In this document: piece after piece, positions 56,799 through 64,000 of the stretch
Layout of the letters: each line of letters starts with the position of its first letter
Position numbering within the stretch: the first letter of the stretch is position 1
NCBI GenBank assembly: GCA_013368375.1
Contig: JAACJP010000001.1
Location: 2,170,001 to 2,234,000 of the forward strand
DNA length: 64,000 nt
Direction of reading: 5' to 3'
DNA from: Tricholomella constricta
Lineage: Eukaryota; Basidiomycota; Agaricomycetes; Agaricales; Lyophyllaceae
Made by a program: the position numbers and the translations under genes
Notes under the pieces: model-generated
Databases searched by the model: none
Seen by the model: only the letters and a program-made list of their open reading frames with translations
Told to the model about the DNA's origin: nothing

Positions 56799-58625
56799 TT
56801 AAATCGCAAACGGCGCCTGGCGATCAGCAAGTCGGGGGAACGCATTAGTTTGTGCCAGTACCACCATCTGCTTCTCATGGCTGATGTATCCGCGCATGAA
56901 GCCTTTGTAAATCATATTCGCGACGAGACATTCCGCCTCCGCCTCCGTAACGTCGATGCCAGATATTTTGAGCGACGAATGGAACATCGAAATCGGGATC
57001 CGTGTACCCTTGTTTGCCGCGACCCAGCTGGATGCGCACACCGCCACAGAGGGAAAGAACGAAGGAAAAAGGGTGTGTGGGATGGTGAGTGGAGTGAAGT
57101 GTTTTGATGTGTCAGTTCATGCATCATGGAGAAGCAGTAATGGGGTACGGCACTCACACGCGACGGAACAGTCCCCGGAGGCAGAGCTCTCTGGCCTTCT
57201 CCAGGGTGAGCCAGAGGTTGAGCTCAACGAGCCGGCGTTCCCACTTTTCCAACGCGCGGTCATACGCGGCAACGTCCCCGATGCGGATGGCTGCGATGAA
57301 CGACGAGTAAAGCTCGTCGAGAACTGGAAAGCGCTGCATCAGCTCGGCAGACGGCAAGTGGCCCTTGAGGATGCGGAGCGCAATGAGATAGGTTAAAATC
57401 CGCCTATAAAAGGTGGATTAGACTTAAAAAGAAAGGAATGTGGCCGAAGGGTGCACGTACTCCTGGTTGCTGTGGGCTCCGATATGACAGTGGTAAAAGG
57501 CGAGGGTTAGTTCCTGTTCAGACTAGGGAAAAATATCAGATTGTTAAACAGGTAAAAAAGGAGAAAGTTCAATAACCTTGTCATATTCTTCATTCAGAAA
57601 ACTTAGCATGCCTAAGTAATAACGGTACGTGACCTTTCTCAGCATTAGCCATGATGCGATGCAGACGTACGAGCCCCATGTCAGAGAAAAAAGGACCCAC
57701 TTGATGTGATCGAGGGTATGCGGATAATGGGGGTATATCCGAATTGGCGTCGAGCGCACGTAGGACATTTTTGGATAGCGATATTCGCTTCACCTGCAAT
57801 ACGCGATCATGGACGTGGAGCAGAAGCTCGTGTGTGGGGAAAGTGTACTTGCCCGAAAGTAGCATTTCAGGACCAGGCCAACAACATAGTAGATGCCCCA
57901 TTTCCGTGACTGGTCAGGTGGCGACGTTCTAGAAAGAACAGTTGGCAATAAGCGACAAGAGAAGATATAGGAAAGCATCTCCTTCGCAGACACCTGTCAG
58001 TCATGCAGTTGCCGAAGGCCTTTGCGATAACTCTCGCTGCTTCTTCCATGCATTCGCTCTTCTGGCCATTGTATTTGGCATGATGGTCCGCCTGCGCCAG
58101 AAATAATCGAATTAGAGCATGTTCCAAGATGCACGAGACGCCTGCCACTACATCGAATGCGAGATCCCGCAAGTCTCGGAGGATAGAGAAAAGTGCAGGT
58201 AATGTCCAGCCGCGGTTCTCGGTGAAAAAACGGAGGAAGAATCTGCGTTATCCCGTTCGTGAGCGTACCGAACCCTTCGCGGAAGGATAAACTCACGAAA
58301 CCAGCTGTGATTGTTCTTTGAACGCCTCTCCTGGTCTCCGCTTCGCGATATGTGCACATATCAGGACATATTGTATCGCAATCTCGTCCCACGGGCTCTG
58401 CATTCCTCCCTCGTATCGGCTAAGCATGGAACGCTAGTAAACCAACGTCACGTCGGCTCAAAACTCGATGGGAAAACTGATATGCACCGTCGGATTTCTG
58501 AACTCCTTCACTAGATCCTTTCCGTGTGGGCTTGTAGGCCGTAGTAGGTACGCCAGATTCGGTCCGTTCTCAGATACAAGAGCATCGTTGAGCTGGGACA
58601 TAAAGGTCATGAGGTCCATCGGCAT
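56799..58625 (-). CDS. CSN12/Thp1 (PCID2) PCI-domain protein
   Basis: Nine exons: 58625-58488, 58433-58297, 58242-57994, 57928-57853, 57793-57701, 57633-57577, 57522-57461, 57403-57158, 57027-56799; 428 aa. Family motifs in order: RFFTENRGWTLPALFSILRD, SRKWGIYYVVGLVLKCYFR, VKRISLSKNVLRALDANSDI, VTYRYYLGMLSFLNEEYDK, ELTLAFYHCHIGAHSNQERI, then the PCI winged helix (ISGIDVTEAEAECLVANMIY, KGFMRGYISHEKQMVVLAQT). Members are Csn12 or Thp1/PCID2, subunits of TREX-2-type mRNA export complexes. The intron at 57794-57852 begins GCAAGT (GC-AG). The last intron is 130 bp, the longest in any gene here. The first of two in-frame ATGs (58625, 58619) was used. Confidence 0.9.
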
Positions 58626-60186
58626 TTTGGAAGCGCTTCTTCGTAGACAGTCCTTTCACTGATAGTTCATAAATCAAAAAAGTCGGGACGAGAACCACAG
58701 AAAGGGCTTGAAGGTATCGGTGTTGGACGTTGGAAATTGGAATAATGTTTGCCAAGCACCCTTGATCCAAACCTCCGGCGTTCTAGTATTACTAGTAGAG
58801 ATCATCGCTCCGTTTCAAGTTCTGTCGCGCCGCAGCAACCCCTGCTCCGAGCTCAATTATAGTCTAAGTTCTACCCATGGCTTTAATTGACGCCTCAGAT
58901 CACACTAAGCCGTCACGGCACTAGGCACCCTAGTCTCTTCTCCGCAGCCTCGCCTGACACATTCATTGACACTCTTTCACGATCGATTCTCCAGTCTGAT
59001 TCGTCTGGGCTTTGCAAATGGACAGTAGGATCATACATCAATTTTGGGAATCTCTGTGTTCTTCCAGCAGCATCAATCAATTGACTCGTGACGACTGAGT
59101 CGACCCGTACGCAATAGTTCCCCTCACCGAGCAGTCGCTGTCCTGACCTGTTTGCGTACCATTTTATACACTCCCGGGGTCATTTACAATAACTTGAGAT
59201 CAACTTGAGATGCTGGTATGTTCAGAGATGCAAATCTTGCCACAGTCCGTTACGTACTGATTGATATTCACGACAGAAAGTCCTTCACTCCGCGGACAGA
59301 TGCCATGTCATAATCAGACTCGTTTCAAAAGGTGATGATTGTAAAGAGCACCGAAATATACGCCATTTGTCTTCTGTACGTTGCTTCGCGAGGCGATACG
59401 AAACAAGTGTTCTTTTATGAGAGATCTTGTTCTATATTTATGGTGAATCCCATAACTCATGGTTTCCTTCAATGATTTTGAGCTCACCGTCTCCTTTGAA
59501 GATGATTCCAATTCCTCCATGTGCAAGATAATAGCCGAGCGAGTCTTCTATATACCGAGCCCTGCGTCGCGAACCAAAACCTGAGATGCTCACAAATTAA
59601 CCTTACTGTCCGTTTCGCACGCGCAGACATATGGCAGTTCGGTCATGTAATTGCTGGATGTACATCGGTAAGTGGGGCACGCTTGCTAACGTCTGTAATC
59701 TAGGAGTAAACTAGTATTTCCAACATCTTTCTGACGATGCATCCTACTATCATATTTCGCTAAGGATGTTATGGCAGAGTATCCCACGTTGCGTTCCACA
59801 GCGATTGACGCTTGAGACTCACGAGTGGCGACGTATACTTGACTTTGCGCGCCTGGAAACATCCAATCTAGCAAGACCCTGTCTTACGGAGGACGATGGG
59901 GAAGACGAAGAACAGGTTGAGTCTCTGTCGCAAGCGAATCAATACAATACCGCGATCTGCCTTCAATGTCATAATATGTTCTGTGCGGGATATCCGTCAA
60001 TTACGCTCACAGTACTCCCTTGTCAATAGAATTAACCTTACAGCGACTCGCTGCCCAAATCGAGACACGTGTTATTTGGCAGATCGGACAGATCCAAACA
60101 TCGCCTTAACCCCGGAAGCAATCGCGCAACATCTCCTGATTTCCCAGATAGCTGCGAAACTCAAGCCAGCAAAAACCAACTCGTCA
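58626..60186. other. Long intergenic stretch
   Basis: About 1.6 kb without a supported gene. Short frames (59314-59526 -, 59521-59703 +, 59766-60029 +) resemble nothing known. No terminal repeats, tRNA or satellite was recognised. It includes the promoters of the CSN12/Thp1 and DsbA-like genes, which diverge from each other. Confidence 0.45.
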
Positions 60187-61086
60187 ATGGCTCTGCAACC
60201 CTCTTTACGTCCTCTCATCGTCGCAGGCCCCCTCGACGCTCCCCACACCCTCGACATCTTCTGTAAGCTCACAATATGTACCGGGGGAGTTCTGCTCTAA
60301 TCACATACACACAGTGGACTATGTCTGCCCGTACAGGTAGCAAAATACGTGATACAAGAGTGTCGAGGCTTCTAACCTCTCCCTCGACAGCGCCAAAATC
60401 GTCCTGGTCATGGACGAGGTCCTGAAACCTCTCTTCGCGCCCGGTGGGAAATACGCAGGCAAAGTGAAGATGATCGCCAGGCTCCATGTGCAGCCGTGGC
60501 ACACCTCCTCGACCATAACCCACGAGTCCGCACTCGCGGTGCGTAGTATCACTTGCCCGATCCCGTTCTCTGCATCAGTGCTGATGGTGGAGTGTCATGG
60601 TCAAGGTAGCCCGCGTGGCGCCGGACAAATTCTGGCCCTACAGCCTTGCGGTAGATATCGTTCATGAGCCATATTAAAGTAATATTACTGATCAGTTTTT
60701 GGGGGAGAGCAGCTCTTCAAGAAACAGGGCGACTATTTCGACATCCCGACGTCGACCCTGACGCCTCTGCAGGTACGCGAGAACCTCGCGCAGCTGGCGG
60801 CGGAGGTGATCCCTTCCGACGCCGTCGAGGAATTCAAGGAGCTGTTGAAGCTCAAAAGCTCCCCGAACGGAGGCAACGCCGTCACAGACGACCTCAAGTA
60901 CACGAGTTGAGTTCTGTCTAGCACGCTTGGGATGTGTCTGACGTCATAGCAGTCAAATTCTCGAGGCAGAACAGTATCCACGTCTCGCCGACTGTCCTGT
61001 GGGATGGCCTAGTATCTGCTGAGGTATCGAGCAGCTGGGGCGACAAGGAGTGGAACGAGTTCCTGGCGGCTAAAGTCAAGGTATGA
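60187..61086 (+). CDS. DsbA-like thioredoxin-fold protein
   Basis: Six exons: 60187-60262, 60315-60336, 60391-60538, 60606-60650, 60713-60905, 60950-61086; 206 aa. The order fits the fungal thioredoxin-like family with a DsbA-type insert: ALQPSLRPLIVAGPLDAPHT, LDIFLDYVCPYSAKIVLVMD, KVKMIARLHVQPWHTSSTIT, VARVAPDKFWPYSLALFKKQ, then HVSPTVLWDGLV with the cis-proline. Only one cysteine is present at the active-site position (VCPYSAK), so a CxxC disulfide is impossible. The 22-bp exon 2 carries exactly this motif. No signal peptide is obvious, suggesting a cytosolic or mitochondrial protein. The role is unknown; glutathione- or thiol-linked chemistry is a guess. Confidence 0.8.
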
Positions 61087-61335
61087 TCAAAAGAAATTCC
61101 AAAAAGAAAAAGGTGTAAATTGTACAACACGAGTGTATTATGTGAACTATACGAATGGAATGACTAAAAGTTCTGGTCTATCAGAGTAACTACTGTAAAT
61201 TGTTTTTCAACATCGTAATTAGTTGGCTGTGGTGATAATGGTGGTGGTTATCGGTGATGTTACAAAGGTATCTGTCCAAGCGGTAGTATACAAATCTCAT
61301 AAACGGAGCGAAATAATTTACTCGTGCCTCAGTCA

Positions 61336-62828
61336 TCACTCATGATATCCTCTCTGCGTCTTCTCCTCTGGAAAATCTCCAGACGGCGCAGTGGGTGGCG
61401 GCGTCCTCGCCGCACTCGTCATAATCATCTGCGGCGCGCCCGCTGCAAAGCCCATGATCGCCTTGTTGCTCATCGACTCAAAGTCGAGCCGCGCGCCAAT
61501 CTTGAACGTATCGGACTTCCAAATCCTCTGATATATATACGAATCGTGAAATGGGAGTGCTGCCGGTGTGTTGGCAGACAGGTTGACCAGAGACTTCAGC
61601 CACACGCGGATGCGATGGGAAGAGCCGGCGGGGACGGAGTTAATTGGGACAGAACTAAAAGAACGGGGGAAGGTGAGCTTAAAACGGTACTGAGGGGAGG
61701 ACGCGGGTTCTTACTAGATCAAGAACGTCACCGTGCGAGGATCTCCGTCTATTCGCAGCCTCAGGTCTTCGAATAGATTGGCGCCAACGCCGTTCGCCTC
61801 GTAGTCGAGAGAGTACTTGTATGTGTTTTCATTCACACGATGCCACCTGCGTGGGACGCGCAGAGAGTGAGCGACGCATGATGCAAAAGGACAAATATCC
61901 GAGCACAAACCTGCAGGTGAAAGTGACGAGTGCACGCCCGACAAACCCGTGGTACACTTGTGATTTCGAGTCCACGCTCTTGAGGCGCACAAACGACGCG
62001 TTGGCGATGGAGTGGAAATCGAGGTCTTTCCCAACCCAGAGCTCGTCATCCGCAAACACCCGATGGTCGACACCGTTGACACGCAGCCATACACGAAGGG
62101 AGTAGAGGGACCCAACAGGTATGCTCGATTTACCTGGGAAGATGCTTTAGGACGTGGCATCAGTCGCATCGTTATCTAAGTGGTCGAGAAGCGCTCACAA
62201 TACTGCAAAGTCGAGCCGTCGAGGATCGACGTGGAGCCTGAAAACTACTGGCTCGCAGATGCTGCGCTCGATGCCGTTGGCTCTAAATGATAACCGGAAG
62301 GTACATTTTCCAGGGAATGATTTCCCCGACATAGGCTCAACACTTGTTTCCGGTCAGTTGATGCCGCTACCTGACGGTGTTGAACTCACGAAATCAGGAA
62401 CTGTAGTGGTGTTCCTGGTGCAAGTAAGTTGTATGTGTACAGGTAGCGTTCTCGCTTGAGGAGGGGGGGGCTTGGCCTTTGTAAACTTTGGAGCGGTCAG
62501 TCATAGATGGCATAGATGATAAAATGTAGGTACTTCAGCGGAGCGATCGATGATTGTTCTGAGGAAGGCCAGTGGACATTTCTGCTGGCGGTAGTAGCAT
62601 CACTATTGCTAGAGTGATTTGAAAGAGGTAATGAAACGTTGAGAGCATCAAACAGGGTAGGTGACTCGCCTTCTGCTGACGGCCGAGTTGTAATCAGGGC
62701 AGGTATCGCGTCCGTATGATTGCATTGACTTCTTATGGTTGAGAACAACGGCGGGGGACATGAACGAAAGTTCGTTGAATGTCGTGGGTCGGGAGCATGT
62801 ACACCGGGATGATAGGGTTTTTCGAAAA
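61336..62828 (-). CDS. Unknown protein with internal duplication, 5' end unresolved
   Basis: Exons 62828(?)-62533, 62485-62390, 62335-62199, 62144-61911, 61846-61715, 61654-61336. The frame is open to 62828, where CCTGTGAGCAG looks like an acceptor; an upstream first exon was not found. I know no family. Two units share an order of motifs. Unit 1: CTFRLSFRANGIERSICEPV, FRLHVDPRRLDF, IPVGSLYSLRVWLRVNG, GKDLDFHSIANAS. Unit 2: TYKYSLDYEANGVGANLFED, LRLRIDGDPRTVTF, VPAGSSHRIRVWLK, GARLDFESMSNKA. Each unit is about 125 residues, with strand-like alternation, so two beta-rich domains are likely. The tail (TPPPTAPSGDFPEEKTQRGY) is disordered. No signal peptide or membrane segment is seen in the visible part. 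It converges with the DsbA-like gene. Confidence 0.65.
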
Positions 62829-63367
62829 CTGCTCACAGGATTTCGTGTTGCTTTATGTTTTGCTCAGAGGGGTCATGTGCAGATTGTTTCCTCCATGAGG
62901 TGGTATTGGTACGGCATGATCATCACGATCAGATTTTTGATCCTGACTCGATGAAACGGCACAGCTTTACTCGAAAATCTGGGTGAGAGGTCCCTCGTTT
63001 CGGGAACCACTCGAAGCTATGTTGATCGGAAGGGGTAAGATGAAGCAACATGGTTGCTCGTGCAATACTCGCGCTCAGACTGCCATCATCTGTGGACGCA
63101 AGTCGTTTATCAGCACGAGGAAGATAGAAGTGCTTGCCTTGTACCGCATCAGGTGTCTTTTCTTAGATATCTTCCCGTGTCAAGGATTGTTTAGGTAACC
63201 GGATGACAATAACAAGGAAGAACATAGAGATATATTTACCGAAACAATCTGGTGTTCAGACGGGCACGGACATGTATGGGAGACTCCAGAATCTCAGAAG
63301 TGAACAAACGTTTTAAGGGCATCGAGGCCGGACGTGTTGTAGTTTTTCAGAGCGTCTATGAATACAT
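62829..63367. other. Unassigned stretch
   Basis: About 540 bp probably containing the first exon and promoter of the unknown gene (minus strand) and the 3' flank of COX7a. Open frames such as 62983-63198 (+) are not family-like. Confidence 0.4.
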
Positions 63368-63767
63368 CTATTCTGAAGGTTTGCCCTGAAGAACAAAAGT
63401 CAGTCACGCGCAAGATACATTGACAAGAATCCCATTACCCTGAGCAAAGAGACGATCCCGTAGGTGGTTCCGAGCATGCCGACGGTGAACATGGCGCCAT
63501 AGACGCCTGTTGAAGGATTAGTCCGAGTGAGTTGGCAAGAAGGGAGGCTTCTGACCGATGTAGAGCTTGGACCTCGGCAGACGGAACATGATCTTCCGAG
63601 GGTCATTCTGAGAGAGAAGTGAGCAAAATCGCGTAAAACATGTGGTAGCCCATACCTGGATGGCCTTCTGCCTCTCCAGGATGCGGTTGGGCTCTGAGAA
63701 ACGGTTAAGACTGGGCGGTACAAGGCCAGAGAAAGAGCGTACTGTTGTAGAGAGGAGTAAGGAGCAT
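63368..63767 (-). CDS. Cytochrome c oxidase subunit 7A (Cox7-like)
   Basis: Five tiny exons: 63767-63743, 63693-63656, 63607-63556, 63506-63439, 63385-63368; 66 aa. PNRILERQKAIQNDPRKIMF, then RLPRSKLYIGVYGAMFTVGM, then LGTTYGIVSLLRGKPSE. The single membrane helix with its GTTYG motif and the preceding basic, RxRQ-type matrix segment are those of fungal Cox7/COX7A, a nuclear-encoded structural subunit of complex IV in the inner mitochondrial membrane. All four introns are needed; unspliced, the locus shows only a misleading 156-codon frame. Its start is 111 bp from the divergent exon at 63879. Confidence 0.85.
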
Positions 63768-63878
63768 TATTAGTGGATGAGTGGTGGTGTTGAGGGAAAA
63801 GTACGGGCGGGAACTTGCGGAGTTTCTTTAATCGGAGACCAGCCGGCAGCCGAAAGCCCATCAAATTCAAAGCGCACT

Positions 63879-63905
63879 ATGGCCAGTGACCGCGTCCGTG
63901 TCAGA
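63879..63905 (+). CDS. First exon of a gene leaving the window
   Basis: ATG at 63879 gives MASDRVRVR, then a clean donor AGA|GTATGTCCG at 63906. The following intron or coding sequence runs off the right edge, so nothing can be said about the product. An alternative is that the frame continues through 63906 without splicing. Supported only by start context and donor quality. Confidence 0.4.
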
Positions 63906-64000
63906 GTATGTCCGTCGCCCCTCTCCTCGCCGTTGCGCCCGATGTGCTCACCGCGATCCTCTCGCGACCCAGGGCGTCAGCATATACCGTCCTATAATCT

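Noticed and set aside
63400..63870. 156-codon open frame on the minus strand
   Set aside because: Unspliced artefact; splicing gives a clear COX7a protein in other frames.

Overview
This window is nuclear DNA of a filamentous basidiomycete, most likely an Agaricomycete. The evidence is dense genes split by many short GT-AG introns (mostly 45-70 bp), fungal gene families (sedolisins, KEX1, MDM34, Uds1, the NAD-type methylenetetrahydrofolate dehydrogenase) and two genes resembling the basidiomycete DUF6533 seven-helix family. There are no operons; neighbours are mainly convergent or share short divergent promoters. All gene models were spliced by hand from the sequence, and exon coordinates are in each entry. 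A complete model was kept only if every intron phase matched and the total was a multiple of three.

Layout. 1-3,900: 3' end of a dynein light intermediate chain, an unrecognised gene, and a Tls1/C9orf78-type gene. 3,940-10,440: a sedolisin (S53 serine protease) block on the minus strand with two intact 14-exon paralogues and a decayed 3' fragment. 11,247-16,923: eIF3m, a B-box/DUF2009 protein, an F-box protein and an intron-containing tRNA-Arg(UCU). 17,146-28,677: Uds1 coiled-coil protein, MDM34 (ERMES), a virilizer/VIRMA-like gene and ORM. 28,887-33,106: MTD1 (folate metabolism), protein phosphatase inhibitor 2 and an NmrA-like protein. 34,948-39,566: a hemerythrin-like protein and two tandem DUF6533-type membrane proteins. 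40,672-49,678: SEC18/NSF, a STIMATE-type membrane protein, a CorA/Mnr2 magnesium transporter and an NTF2/SnoaL-like protein. 50,380-52,077: a locus with coding-like segments in clashing frames. 52,615-58,625: KEX1, an ER thioredoxin-like membrane protein and a CSN12/Thp1 PCI protein. 60,187-64,000: a DsbA-like protein, an internally duplicated unknown protein, COX7a and the first exon of a gene leaving the window.

Most genes are housekeeping functions (secretory traffic, translation, lipid and mitochondrial contact control, RNA methylation and export). No biosynthetic cluster, mating locus, CRISPR array or intact transposon was seen. The most interesting points are the two sedolisins with identical exon lengths, including conserved 9-bp and 10-bp exons; the relict third copy; the VIRMA-like gene; the internally repeated unknown at 61,336-62,828; and the broken locus at 50,380-52,077.
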